The notes under the pieces: generated by a model
The model's database searches: none
What the model was told of the DNA's origin: nothing
Seen by the model: only the letters and a program-made list of their open reading frames with translations
Origin: Antedon mediterranea
Lineage: Eukaryota > Echinodermata > Crinoidea > Comatulida > Antedonidae
Direction: 5' to 3'
Assembly: GCF_964355755.1 (NCBI RefSeq)
Contig: NC_092679.1
Coordinates: 9,674,001-9,738,000, forward strand
Length of the DNA: 64,000 nt
Position numbers and translations under genes: made by a program
Shown: in pieces, positions 45,801-57,718 of the stretch
How positions within the stretch are numbered: position 1 is the stretch's first letter
How the letters are laid out: each line of letters begins with the position of its first letter

Positions 45801-48800
45801 CTCCAAATGCGATTTGAAGCTATTCTAAGCACTTTGGTGTTTTTATGGAAACAATTTTTTTCGAAAATCACAAAATGGTCTAAAACGTCTCCAATAGCGA
45901 TTTGAAGCTTTTCTGTACACTTTGGTGTTTTTATGTTAACAAGTTTTTTCGAAAATCACAAAATGGTCTAAAACGTCTCCAAATGCGATTTGAAGCTATT
46001 TTAAGCACTTTGGTGTTTTTATGTTAACAAGTTTTTTCGAAAATCACAAAATGGTCTAAAACGTCTCCAAATGCGATTTGAAGCTATTTTAAGCACTTTG
46101 GTGTTTTTATGTTAACAAGTTTTTTCGAAAATCACAAAACGGTCTAAAACGTCTCCAAATGCGATTTGAAGCTATTCTGTACACTTTGATGTTTTTATGT
46201 TAACAAGTTTTTTCAAAAATCACAAAATGGTCTAAAACGTTTCCAAATGCGATTTGAAGCTATTCTGTACACTTTGATGTTTTGTGTTAAAATTTTCTGT
46301 CGAAATGCTCAAAATGGTCAAAAACGTTTTTAAATACGATATTAAGCTACTTTGTGCTCTTTGATGTTTTTTTGTGAAAAGTTTTATCGAAATGCTTAAA
46401 ATGGTCTAAAACGGTTTCTAATGTGATTTCAAGCACTTTGATGTTTTTGTGTAACCAAGTTTTTCGAAAATCACAAAATTGTCTAAAACGTCTCCAAATG
46501 CGATTTGAAGCTATTCTGTACACTTTGATGTTTTTATGTTAACAAGTTTTTTCGAAAATCACAAAAGAGTCTAAAATATCTCGAAATGCGATTTGAAGCT
46601 ATTCTAAGCACTTTGGTGTTTTTATGTTAACAAGTTTTTTCGAAATCACAAAATGGTCTAAAATTTCTCCAAATGCGATTTGAAGCTAATCTTAGCACAT
46701 TGGTGTTTTTATGTTAACAAGTTTTTTCGAAAATCACAAAATTGTCTAAAACGACTCCAAATGCGATTTGAAGCTATTCTGTATACTTTGGTGTTTTTAT
46801 GTTAACAAGTTTTTTCGAAAATCACAAAATGGTCTAAAACGTCTCCAAATGCGATTTGAAGCTATTCTAAGCACTTTGGTGTTTTTATGTTAACAAGTTT
46901 TTTCGAAAATCACAAAATGGTCTAAAACGTCTCCAAATGCGATTTGAAGCTATTCTGTACACTTTGATGTTTTTATGTTAACAAGTTTTATCGAAAATCA
47001 CAAAATGGTCTAAAACGTTTCCAAATGCGATTTGAAGCTATTCTGTATACTTTGGTGTTTTTATGTTAACAAGTTTTTTCGAAAATCACAAAAGAGTCTA
47101 AAATATCTCGAAATGCGATTTGAAGCTATTCTAAGCACTTTGGTGTTTTTATGTTAACAAGTTTTTTCGAAATCACAAAATGGTCTAAAATGTCTCCAAA
47201 TGCGATTTGAAGCTAATCTTAGCACATTGGTGTTTTTATGTTAACAAGTTTTTTCGAAAATCACAAAATGGTCTAAAACGTCTCCAAATGCGATTTGAAG
47301 CTATTCTGTACACTTTGGTGTTTTTATGTTAACAAGTTTTTTCGAAAATCACAAAATGTTCTAAAACGTCTCCAAATGCGATTTCAAGCTATTCTGTACA
47401 CTTTGCTGTTTTGTGTGAAAAATGTTTGTCGAAATCCTCAAAATGGTCAAAAACGTTTTTAAATACGATATTAAGCTATTTTGTGCTCTTTGATGTTTTT
47501 GTGTGAAAAGTTTTATCGAAATACTCAAAATGGTCTAAAACGGTTTCTAATGTGATTTTAAGCACTTTGATGTTTTTGTGGAACCAAGTTTTTTCGAAAA
47601 TCACTAAATGGTCTAAAACGTCTCCAAATGTGATTTGAAGCTATTCTAAGCACTTTGGTGTTTTTATGTTAACAGTTTTTTCGAAAATCACAAAATGGTC
47701 TAAAACGTCTCCAAATGCGATTTGAAGCTATTCTGTACACTTTGATGTTTTTATGGTAACAAGTTTTTTAGAAAATCACAAAATGGTCTAAAACATCTCC
47801 AAATGCGATTTAAAGCTATTTTAAGCACTTTTGTGTTTTTGTGTAACCAAGTTTTTTCGAAAATCACAAAAGGGTCTAAAATGTCTCTAAATACGATTTG
47901 AAGCTACTCTAAGCACTTTGGTGTTTTTATGTTAACAAGTTTTTTCGAAAATCACAAAATGGTCTAAAATGTCTCCAAATGCGATTTGAAGCTATTCTGT
48001 ACACTTTGCTGTTTTGTGTGAAAAATGTTTGTCGAAATCCTCAAAATGGTCAAAAACGTTTTTAAATACGATATTAAGCTATTTTGTGCTCTTTGATGTT
48101 TTTGTGTGAAAAGTTTTATCGAAATACTCCAAAATGGTCTAAAACGGTTTCTAATGTGATTTTAAGCACTTTGATGTTTTTGTGTAACCAAGTTTTTTCG
48201 AAAATCACAAAATGGTCTAAAATGTCTCCAAATGCGATTTGAAGCTATTCTAAGCACTTTGGTGTTTTTATGGAAACAATTTTTTTCGAAAATCACAAAA
48301 TGGTCTAAAACGTCTCCAATAGCGATTTGAAGCTTTTCTGTACACTTTGGTGTTTTTATGTTAACAAGTTTTTTCGAAAATCACAAAATGGTCTAAAACG
48401 TCTCCTAATGCGATTTGAAGCTATTCTGTACACTTTGATGTTTTTATGTTAACAAGTTTTTTAGAAAATCACAAAATGGTCTAAAACGTCTACAAATGCG
48501 ATTTGAAGCTATTCTGTACACTTTGATGTTTTTATGTTAACAAGTTTTTTCGAAAATCACAAAATGGTCTAAAACGTCTACAAATGCGATTTGAAGCTAT
48601 TCTAAGCACTTTTGTGTTTTTATGTTAACAAATTTTTTCGAAACTCACAAAATGGTCTAAAACGTCTCCAAATGCGATTTGAAGCTATTCTAAGCACTTT
48701 GGTGTTTTTACGTTAACAAGTTTTTTCGAAAATCACAAAATGGTCTAAAACGTCTAGAAATGCGATTTGAAGCTATTCTGTACACTTTGATGTTTTTATG

Positions 48801-50680
48801 TTAAGTTTTTTCGAAAATCACAAAATGGTCTAAAACGTCTCCAAATGCGATTTGAAGCTATTCTAAGCACTTTGGTGTTTTTATGTTAACAAGTTTTTTC
48901 GAAAATCACAAAATGGTCTAAAACGTCTCCAAATGCGATTTGAAGCTATTCTGTACACTTTGATGTTTTTATGTTAAAAAGTTTTTTCGAAAATCACAAA
49001 ATGGTCTAAAACGTTTCCAAATGCGATTTGAAGCTATTCTGTACACTTTGATGTTTTGTGTGAAAATTTTCTGTCGAAATGCTCAAAATGGTCATAAACG
49101 TTTTTAAATACGATATTAAGCTACTTTGTGCTCTTTGATGTTTTTGTGTGAAAAGTTTTATCGAAATGCTCAAAATGGTCTAAAACGGTTTCTAATGTGA
49201 TTTCAAGCACTTTGATGTTTTTGTGTAACCAAGTTTTTCGAAAATCACAAAATTGTCTAAAACGTCTCCAAATGCGATTTGAAGCTATTCTGTACACTTT
49301 GATGTTTTTATGTTAACAAGTTTTTTCGAAAATCACAAAAGAGTCTAAAACGTTTCCAAATGCGATTTGAAGCTATTCTGTACACTTTGATGTTTTGTGT
49401 GATAATTTTCTGTCGAAATGCTCAAAATGGTCAAAAACGTTTTTAAATACGATATTAAGCTACTTTGTGCTCTTTGATGTTTTTGTCTGAAATGTTTTAT
49501 CGAAATGCTCAAAATGGTCTAAAACGGTTTCTAATGTGATTTCAAGCACTTTGATGTTTTTGTGTAACCAAGTTTTTCGAAAAACACAAAATTGTCTAAA
49601 ACGTCTCTAAATGCGATTTGAAGCTATTCTGTACACTTTGATGTTTTTATGTTAACAAGTTTTTCGAAAATCACAAAATGGTCTAAAACGTCTCCAAATG
49701 CGATTTTAAGCTATTCTAAGCACTTTGGTGTTTTTATGTTAACAAGTTTTTTTGAAAATCACAAAATGGTCTAAAACGTCTACAAATGCGATTTGAAGCT
49801 ATTCTGTACACTTTGATGTTTTTATGTTAACAAGTTTTTTCGAAAATCACAAAATGGTCTAAAACGTCTACAAATGCGATTTGAAGCTATTCTAAGCACT
49901 TTTGTGTTTTTATGTTAACAAATTTTTTCGAAACTCACAAAATGGTCTAAAACGTCTCCAAATGCGATTTGAAGCTATTTTAAGCACTTTGGTGTTTTTG
50001 TGTTAACAAGTTTTTCGAAATGCTCAAAATGGTCTAAAACGTTTTTAAACACGATATTAAGCTATTTTGTGCTCTTTGATGTTTTTTTGTGAAAAGTTTT
50101 AGCGAAATGCTCAAAATGGTCTAAAACGATTTCTAATGTGATTTTAAGCACTTTGACGTTTTTATGTTAACTAGTTTTTTCGAAAATCACAAAATGGTCT
50201 AAAACGTCTCCAAATGCGATTTGAAGCTATTTTAATCACTTAGGTGCTTTTGTGTAACCAAGTTTTTTCGAAAATCACAAAAGGGTCTAAAATGTCTCCA
50301 AATGTGATTTGAAGCTATTTTAAGCACTTTGGTGTTTTTGTGTTAACAAGTTTTTCGAAAATCACAAAATTGTCTAAAACGTCTCCAAATGCGATTTGAA
50401 GCTATTCTGTACACTTTGATGTTTTTATGTTAACAAGTTTTTTAGAAAATCACAAAATGGTCTAAAATGTCTCCAAATGCGATTTGAAGCTATTCTAAAC
50501 ACTTTGGTGTTATTATGTTAACAAGTTTTTTCGAAAATCACAAAATGGTCTAAAACGTCTCCAAATGCGATTTGAAGCTATTTTAAGCACTTTGGTGTTT
50601 TTGTGTTAATAAGTTTTTCGAAATGCTCAAAATGGTCTAAAACGTCTCCAAATGCGATTTGAAGCTATTCTGTACACTTT
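42812..50680. repeat. Satellite array, segment 3
   Basis: Resumes with GTGTT in register with 28992. It holds the same monomer types as segment 1. About 43680-45020 matches 3660-5000 at a constant offset of 40,024 (for example tctagaacat at 3861 and 43885). About 46500-46800 repeats the sequence that surrounds the DNA transposon insertion, but uninterrupted. It ends at tgtacacttt, where the CR1-type LINE begins. No gene. Confidence 0.97.
44300..46205. repeat. 953-bp tandem duplication in the satellite
   Basis: Two copies (about 44300-45252 and 45253-46205) share rare variants at offset 953, such as gatgttttttgtgaaatg (from about 44457 and 45410) and acggtctaaaac (ggt at 45188 and 46141). Each contains the diverged 87/77-bp pair. 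Confidence 0.85.
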
Positions 50681-50773
50681 AATAAATAATAATAAATAAC
50701 ATTTATAAAGCGCAAGAGACAAAGGTTTCAAAGCGCTGTGTTTTCCAAGATCAGAGCAAGTAGTAGCGTGCGA
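50681..50773 (-). other. CR1-type LINE 3' UTR and tail
   Basis: 93 bp after the ORF stop. On the coding strand it contains a hairpin-prone AAAGCGCTTTG and GCGCTTTATAAATG, then TTATTTATTATTATTTATT at the very end. Such 3' tails serve as the priming signal in CR1/L2 elements. Confidence 0.75.
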
Positions 50774-51866
50774 TTATGCTTCTCTGAAGAGATGAGTTTT
50801 GAGTTTAGTTTTAAATGTGATAACAGATTTTGATGAGCGTATTTCGAGTGGTAGAGTGTTCCAGAGTTTTGGGGCTGCGACAGCGAAAGCACGATCACCG
50901 TAAGACCGAGTTCTGGAACGGGGTCCAGGTTTTAGAAGAAGTCTGCTGGATGAACGAAGCGAAGAGTTGGTTGACGGAGTAATGATGTCACATATGTAGG
51001 CTGGAGCACATCCGTTGATGGCCTTATATGTCAGCAACAGGATTTTAAAACGAATGCGCTGATCAACAGGCAACCAGTGTAAGTCACGTAAAACGGGAGA
51101 AATATGTTCATGTCGTTTAGTGCCAGTGATAAGTCTTGCGGCGGAATTTTGGATTCGTTGAAGAGGAGACAGATAAGAAGTTGGTAGGCCGTACAGAAGC
51201 GAGTTATTACAGTCCAGACGAGATGAAACAAAAGCATGAACAAGACGTTCAGTTGATGTTTTGTCAAGGTACTTACGAATCTGGCCGATCTGGTAAATTC
51301 CAAAGGAAGCACCACGGCAAACATTACGAATGTGTTCTTTTAAACCGAGGCTGTTGTCTAGTTGGACGCCTAGATTTCTGGCTGAGCTGGAGGTAGAGAC
51401 ACTAGTATCTCCGATATGGACCAAAGGAAATGATGATGCCTCACGGAACTTTGAATGAAAATGGATCATTTCAGTCTTGGAGTCGTTGAGCATGAGTTTA
51501 TTTTGAATGGCCCATGAGCGAACATCTGCAATGCATGATTCAAGGCTGTTAACAGATTCAGAGTGATGTGTAGGTTTCATGATTAAATATAGTTGAGTGT
51601 CATCTGCATAGATCATATGACGAACTTCCGGGTGGGAATCAATGATGTTGCTGAGTGGTCCAGTGTATAAGATGAAATCGAGTGGACCTTTTACGGATCC
51701 CTGTGGTACACCCCAGGGTAGAGCGAACTCATCAGACATCGAATCACCCACAATGATTGCTTGTCTACGATTCTCAAAATATGAAATAAACCATTTCAAT
51801 GCGGTTCCGCTTATGCCGTATCTTTTATGAAGACGTTGAAATAATAAATCATGATTGATAGTGTCA
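50774..51866 (-). pseudogene. CR1-type ORF2, reverse transcriptase C-terminal half
   Basis: In a different frame from the upstream part, continuing from the break at 51866-51867. From Met at 51799: LPWGVPQGSVKGPLDFILY (27-45) and MIYADDTQLYL with catalytic YADD at 64-67. Then comes the conserved CR1/L2 tail LDCNNSLLYGLP, LQRIQNSAARLITG, ILRDLHWLPV-like LRDLHWLPVDQRI, and YGDRAFAVAAPKLWNTLP near the end. It stops at 50774. All later RT motifs look intact. Confidence 0.92.
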
Positions 51867-51867
51867 A

Positions 51868-54195
51868 TGCTGCGGAGTAGTCGAGTAGAATAAGTACCGC
51901 TTCATTACCTTTGTCTAAAGCAAGTAGTAGATCGTTTGTAACACGTAATAAAGCGGTTTCAGTTGAGTGGAAGCGGCGGTAGGCTGATTGGACTTTTGAA
52001 AACAGGAAATGTTCATCCATATATGCTTTTATCTGAGCAGTTGCAATTCTTTCCAAGACTTTGAAAAGGAAGGGAAGATTTGCTATTGGTCTATAATTTT
52101 GTAGGACGTTGGAGTCGAGATTTTGCTTTTTCAACAGTGGCATAACGAGGGACAATTTAAATGCAGATGGTACAGTACCTGATGACAGCGACATGTTGAC
52201 GATTTTAGTGATATGCGGTAGTAGAGCGTCAATGCAGTTTTTTAGTGACCGTGTTGGAATTGGGTCAAGTCTACTGGACTTAGATGCGCTTTCAGCGATG
52301 ACTTTGCGTACCGTATCTTCTGATATTTGCTCAAATTCAGCGAAACTACTATTACATGACTCGTCGACGTTGACAGTTATTAGTGGAGTGTTTATGGAGT
52401 TAAGTTTCTTGCAAATTTTCAGAATCTTTTCATTAAAGAAACAGCCAAACTGGTTTGCGAGATCCATTGAAGATGTGTGTTTTGGCAGAACAGGAGAAGA
52501 ATCGACCGAGTACAGTTTACTTATGATGCGGAAAAGGTTCTTGTCATCCGCATTAGCGATTTCATTGCGATGATAATTGCATTTTGCTAGATCTAGCATA
52601 TCTTTATATGCTTTGCATTCCAACTTGTACCTCTGTTTGTCGATATCCAAACCAGATTTCAACATTCTGCGTTCTGATCTCCGTTTGACGCACTTCGCTT
52701 CACGGAGTTCATTCGTGTACCATGGTGCCCGTGGTCTAATGGTGACCAGTTTAGTTGTTAACGGAGCATGTTGGTCAAGGATGTACTGCAATACATTATT
52801 GTATTGGTCAGCGAGATCGGAGACATTATCTTCCGGTGCGCAGACGAGCGGGGAATTCATTATATCTTCCACAAAACAATTTAGATCAATGTTACGAAGT
52901 TTGCGGTAAGAGGTTGTCCGCGTTGGTTGTTTAGGATGTGATAAATCCACAAAGCTGATGACAGCCATATGGTCGGATGGTAGTCCTTCTTTGACAGTGG
53001 TTTGTTTTATTATGTTGTCGTTTTTTCGAGAGATTAGAAGGTCCAGTGTGTGCCCGCTAACGTGAGTGGGGCCTTGGACGTGTTGATGAAGACAACTCGT
53101 GTAAAGCAGTTCATCAAATCGCTTGGTGTTGTTGTCCAAGAGGTCATCTGTGTGAATATTGAAATCACCAACTATCAGAAGGTTTTTGGTGCAAGAGACT
53201 GATTCAAGAAGTGATGAGAATTCAGTGATGAACAAGTCAAAGGTAAGTTTGTTTTTGGTCGATGGTGGTGGTCTGTAAATTGAAATCAAGTTAATTACAG
53301 ATGAATTGGAAGTGATCTTGATATCCATATGTTCGAAAGACCGGAAACTTGTTGAAACATTTGGTGTTATTTGGAGTCCACGGTGCGAAATGATGCATAT
53401 TCCACCTCCGCGTCCACCTGTAGGGCGTGGCTCATGTGACACCACGAAATTTGGGAGGGTGTTACTCACGTCCGCAATAAAGTGGTTGTCACTTGCATCA
53501 CCTTTCAACCAACTTTCGGTAATTACAAAAATGTCTAATTCAACATCCAAAATAAAATCACAAACGTGAACAGTTTTATTTCTTATAGAACGCGCATTCC
53601 ACAGTCCAAAACAGATGGAACTCGAACTACGAGATTGTTCAGTATCCACGGAAACAGGTCTGCGAGGTTGAGAGATGTGTTCAGTGGCGGCAGAGATAAG
53701 CTTGCTTCGTCGTCGACCAGCCTTCTTTCCTCTATGTGTTTTTCGAGTTGAGAATGCTCGGCATGTGGTAAAGGCATTGATATTCAAACGATTTATAGTG
53801 TCAATTTCTGATGGAGTCAACGATGACTTTAAGTTTCCTGATAATCTGAGAAGTTGATCACGATCGTAGTAAATCATAGACGCAATAGATGAACTGACAG
53901 GTTGAATTAAAGTCAATGAACACCCGTTATGATAAGACGATTCGGTTCTGTGAAGTAAGCCGACTACTACAATCCTAGGCCTACCGTAGTTGACAAATCC
54001 GGCAAAGAATGTTGAATGAACCGTGGATACGGCTGACCGCGAAGGCTGACTGCACAGGAATGTGAGTAGACAGGCAAACGAAACTGGCCTAGGAAAACGG
54101 AACATTAGTTTCGCTAGTAGACCAACGATTTTATCTTCACAAATACATACAACGGTCAGTAATAACCAGGAAAAGTTCGATGTGGCATTAAACAC
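51868..54195 (-). pseudogene. CR1-type ORF2, endonuclease and RT N-terminal half
   Basis: Open from beyond 54195 (a GTG; the first ATG is at 54105; an upstream stop lies at 54247-54249) to the break at 51866-51867; the frame then runs a few codons further. Endonuclease residues, numbered from 54195: N200 (GLWNARSI), E227 (ITESWL), IYRPP (306-310), D344/N346 (IVGDFNIH), SDH 407-409. RT begins with LDPIPTRSLK and NYRPIANLPFLFKVLE, and reaches LILLDYSAA, where the first catalytic aspartate region starts. The frame then shifts within the next codon, consistent with one T lost from a TTT. The N-terminal 190 residues match nothing I know. Confidence 0.9.
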
Positions 54196-54282
54196 ACAGA
54201 TTTCAGTATACAGAAACTGTAATTTTACAGAAACTTGGAGAACAGATCAGACTGGCCGCTTGTAAGGCGCACACGTCTTAAC

Positions 54283-54850
54283 GTTTTGTGTGAAAATTTT
54301 CTGTCGAAATGCTCAAAATGGTCAAAAACGTTTTTAAATACGATTGTAAGCTACTTTGTGCTCTTTGATGTTTTTGTGTGAAATGTTTTATCGAAATGCT
54401 CAAAATGGTCTAAAATGGTTTCTAATGTGATTTCAAGCACTTTGATGTTTTTGTGTAACCAAGTTTTTCGAAAATCACAAAATGGTCTAAAACGTCTCCA
54501 AATGCGATTTGAAGCTATTTTAAGCACTTTGGTGTTTTTGTGTTAACAAGTTTTTCGAAATGCTCAAAATGGTCTAAAACGTTTTTAAACACGATATTAA
54601 GCTATTTTGTGCTCTTTGGTGTTTTTATGTTAACAAGTTTTTTCGAAAATCACAAAATGGTCTAAAACGTCTCCAAATGCGATTTGAAGCTATTTTAAGC
54701 ACTTTGGTGCTTTTATCTTAACAAGTTTTTTCGAAAATCACAAAATGGTCTAAAACGTCTCTAAATGCGATTTGAAGCTATTCTAAGCACTTTGGTGTTT
54801 TTATGTTAACAAGTTTTTTCAAAAATAACAAGAACGGTCTAAAACGTCTC
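54283..54850. repeat. Satellite array, segment 4
   Basis: About 568 bp of satellite starting in the 87-bp diverged monomer (gttttgtgtgaaaattttctg) and ending at the gypsy target GTCTC (54846-54850). The last monomer is somewhat more diverged (aaaataacaagaacggtc). Confidence 0.96.
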
Positions 54851-55042
54851 TGTCGTGATGTATGTGCTTGATGGTGAATGCTTTCTTAGATTCAAACCCA
54901 GTAATAAACAGGCTCACACACATGTAGCATTAACCATATCGAAGTGCCTTTATTCACTCAAAGGTCAACCCACAATAGGTGGCAGCAAATAATTTATTAG
55001 TTGAGTCATAACTGTAGGTGGCAGCAGATCAATACTGTGACA
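54851..55042 (-). repeat. Gypsy 3' LTR
   Basis: 192 bp, plus-strand start TGTCGTGATG and end CAATACTGTGACA. Its last 19 bp recur at the other end of the element. On the coding strand AAAGAAGGGAGA (55043-55054) immediately precedes it, a good polypurine tract. Confidence 0.9.
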
Positions 55043-55172
55043 TCTCCCTTCTTTAAATATTGTGTCTAACTTGTAATTTAAAAATAAATAAATAGTAAAG
55101 TATCATGAATTGGTTATTGCATACGTGTATCACTGTTCGTTGTATGCTAGTTTATATAACTTTGTAAAACGT
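55043..55172 (-). promoter_or_regulatory. Gypsy polypurine tract and 3' noncoding strip
   Basis: AAAGAAGGGAGA touches the 3' LTR on the coding strand and would prime second-strand synthesis. The rest of the 130 bp up to the pol stop shows no ORF. Confidence 0.65.
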
Positions 55173-57699
55173 TCATATAGAGTTATTAGATTGATAGTCC
55201 AGACGCTTTGGTGGATTCACTGTTCGGCCAGATCTAGTTACATATTGGTTTTCTTGTCCGATCGTAGGTGTAGGCATGAGCTTAGGTGATTCAATTAGTG
55301 GTGGTGTATTTGTTGGCTTGGCGTCTTTTAGTGTGTCAGGTTCACTGATAATGTCCTGTGAATCATCGCTTAGTGTTTTTTGGAAGGTTTCGCCAGTTGT
55401 CCGTATGTGTCGACGGTTTCTACGATACTGGGCTCCTGTTGATGTGGTCAGAAGGTATGATCTGGGTTCTGAACTTGGTTTGTCTATGATCGCTGGTTTC
55501 CATTTCTTGGTTTTATAGTCTTGGACCCTTACGCTTTGTCCGTTCTGAAGTTCCTTGAGTGGTTTAGCATGTTGATTATAGTGAGTATACCATTTTGTTG
55601 AACGAGTAAATTTTGTGTGATCATACTTATTGGTGCTTATTACCGGTAAGTTTGCCTGTATCTTGCGTCCAAACATGATCTCTGCTGGTGAGGGCATTCC
55701 TGCTTGAAGGGGTGTGGTGCGTAGACATAGGAGTGCTAAGGCAGGGTCATCTCCAGCTTCATACGACTTCTCCAGCGCTTTCTTTGTGATACCCACAAAT
55801 CTCTCTGCTTTGCCGTTACATTGTGGATATCTCGGACTGCTTGTAGTGTGTTTAAAATTGTAAGTGTTCGTGAACATTCGAAATTCATCAGAGTCGTACT
55901 GTTTGCCATTATCGCTTATGAATGTGTTTGGAATTCCGAATTCAGAGAATATGATTTTAAGTTTGCTTACGATTGCTTGTGAGGTGATACTTGTTAACTT
56001 CCGTATTATTACATACAAACTGTAGTAGTCCACTACCAGCAAGTAGTTGTGTCCGTTCCAGTGAAATAGATCAGATCCGATTATATCCCATGGTTTGCTG
56101 GCTTCAATGGGGATCAGTGGCTCTTGTTGCTGGGCTACTTGATTGTGTTGACAAACACTACATTGTTTGACCATGTTGTCAATATCAGAATTAATACCGC
56201 ACCAGAATACTGATTCTCGGGCTCTAAGTCGACATTTCTCTATACCTTGATGTCCTGTATGTATTTTGTCAAGAATCTCTCTCTGCATTTCCTTTGGAAT
56301 TATAACACGGTTTCCTTTCAGAACTACTCCATTGTGACTGACTAGCTCTTCTCGAAAGTTCCAAAAAGGCATTGCTTCCTTTGGGCACGTGCTATGGGTT
56401 TCTGGCCATCCTTCAGCAATTATATGTGTAAGGATGTTAAGTGTTTTGTCGTTTTGAGTTGAATGTCTTATCTTTTCCAGTCTGGATGCTGTAGTGCATG
56501 TAATGTCGTGAATGGTAATGTCGATATCCTTTATCTCTTCGCCCTTGACTGGCAACCGTGACAGTCCATCGGCAACGGGTATTTCTCGTCCCGGAATGTA
56601 TTTGACGGTAAAGTCGTACTTCTGTATTCGAAGTAGCATTCGCATGAGTCTGGGTGGTGCATTCCTCAGATGTTTTTTTGTAATAGCCTCGAGAGGCTTG
56701 TGATCGGTCTCAATGGTAATATGTCTTCCGTATATATAATGATGAAACCGTTCAAGTCCAAAAACGACACCCAGCATTTCTCGTTCAATGTTACAGTAAT
56801 TTCTCTCAGTGTCTGTGAGGCTTTTGCTTGCGTAAGCAACCGGTTGTCCATTTTGCATTAGAGTCGCTCCGAGGCCTCGCATACTGGCATCAGTTTGTAC
56901 AGTAACTTCTTTTTTGTGATTAAAGTATGCCAGCGTTGGCGTTGCGCTGATTGCCTCTTTCAGTTTTTTAAAAGCGGCTTGGTGTTCTGGGCCCCATGAG
57001 AAAATCACGTCTTTCTTTGTTAAGTCTCGAAGACAACTTGTGATGGTTGCCAAATTTGGAGTGAAACGTCCAAGATAATTGGCCATGCCCAGTAGTGATT
57101 GTAGTTCTGTTACGTTTGTTGGAGGTGTCATGTTTATAATTGATGTAACTTTACTTGGATCTGGTTCAAGACCCTTGTGTGTGAGAATATTTCCAAAGAA
57201 TTTAATTCTTTGGGACTTCACCATGCATTTGTTTGGGTTGAGTTTTAACCCAACTTCCTTTGTACGGTCCATGACACGTTTTAAATTAGCGTCATGTGTT
57301 GATTCGTCTTTGCCGAACACGACAATGTCGTCTGCGATGGCAATTACACCTGGTAGGCCTTCGAATGTCTGGTCTACCTTCTTCTGAAATACATCTTGTG
57401 CTGAAACTAGTCCAAAAGGTAGTCTTTTGAAACAGTATCGTCCATATGGTGTATTGAAAGTTGTTAATAGTTTAGATGCGTTATCAAGTTTTACGTTCCA
57501 ATATCCGGAGCGAGCATCAAGAATTGTAAACAGTGTGGATCCCTGTAGGCTTGGCAGCACATCATCCAGTGTCTGTGTATAATGATGAGGCCGTTTAACA
57601 TGTTTATTTAAGTCTTTTGGATCCAGACAGATACGCAATTCACCTGTAGGTTTTGTAACATACACAATGCTGTTGACCCAGTCGGTTGGCTGTTCAACT
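55173..57699 (-). pseudogene. pol: Ty3/gypsy pol, 5'-truncated: RT, RNase H, integrase
   Basis: Uninterrupted from the deletion joint to the stop at 55173, but with no native start. From Met at 57665: RT with FTILDARSGYW (D50), RLPFGLVSA (81-89) and IADDIVVFG (ADD 111-113); RNase H with VQTDAS (D259), EREML (E294/E296) and TDHKPLEAI (D321); a DGLSRLP tether (366-372); integrase H-H-C-C (about 469-505) and D-D-E at GSDLF (D532), SDNGKQY (D585) and NGKAER (E621). The tail lacks an obvious chromodomain and ends near SGRTVNPPKRL. Upstream of the Met the frame still reads EQPTDWVNSIV, the usual lead-in to RT, then meets the LTR stub. Motifs resemble Mag-type gypsy. No frame breaks were seen in the surviving part. 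Confidence 0.94.
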
Positions 57700-57718
57700 G
57701 CAGATCAATACTGTGACA
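57700..57718 (-). repeat. Gypsy 5' LTR stub
   Basis: GCAGATCAATACTGTGACA, the last 19 bp of the 54851-55042 LTR, followed by GTCTC. It is joined to pol at ...ttcaact with 2-4 bp of possible overlap (tgc/gcag). Confidence 0.88.

Larger units (their letters stand above)
50681..54282 (-). mobile_element. CR1/L2-type LINE
   Basis: A 3.6-kb non-LTR element between satellite tgtacacttt (to 50680) and gttttgtgtg (from 54283). On the coding strand it ends GCGCTTTATAAATG then an ATTT/ATT-rich tail, the short microsatellite-like 3' end typical of the CR1/L2 group rather than poly-A. No target duplication is seen; instead GAT of the satellite is missing. It has endonuclease and RT but no separate ORF1, so it is probably 5'-truncated. 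Confidence 0.9.
54851..57718 (-). mobile_element. Ty3/gypsy (Mag-like) retrotransposon with internal deletion
   Basis: 2,868 bp flanked by the 5-bp duplication GTCTC (54846-54850 and 57719-57723). The left end is a complete 192-bp LTR (TG...CA) with an adjoining polypurine tract. The right end keeps only the last 19 bp of the other LTR (57700-57718), joined directly to pol. Gag, protease, the start of RT and most of the 5' LTR are missing. The intact target duplication shows the whole element inserted first and was then deleted internally. Confidence 0.92.
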
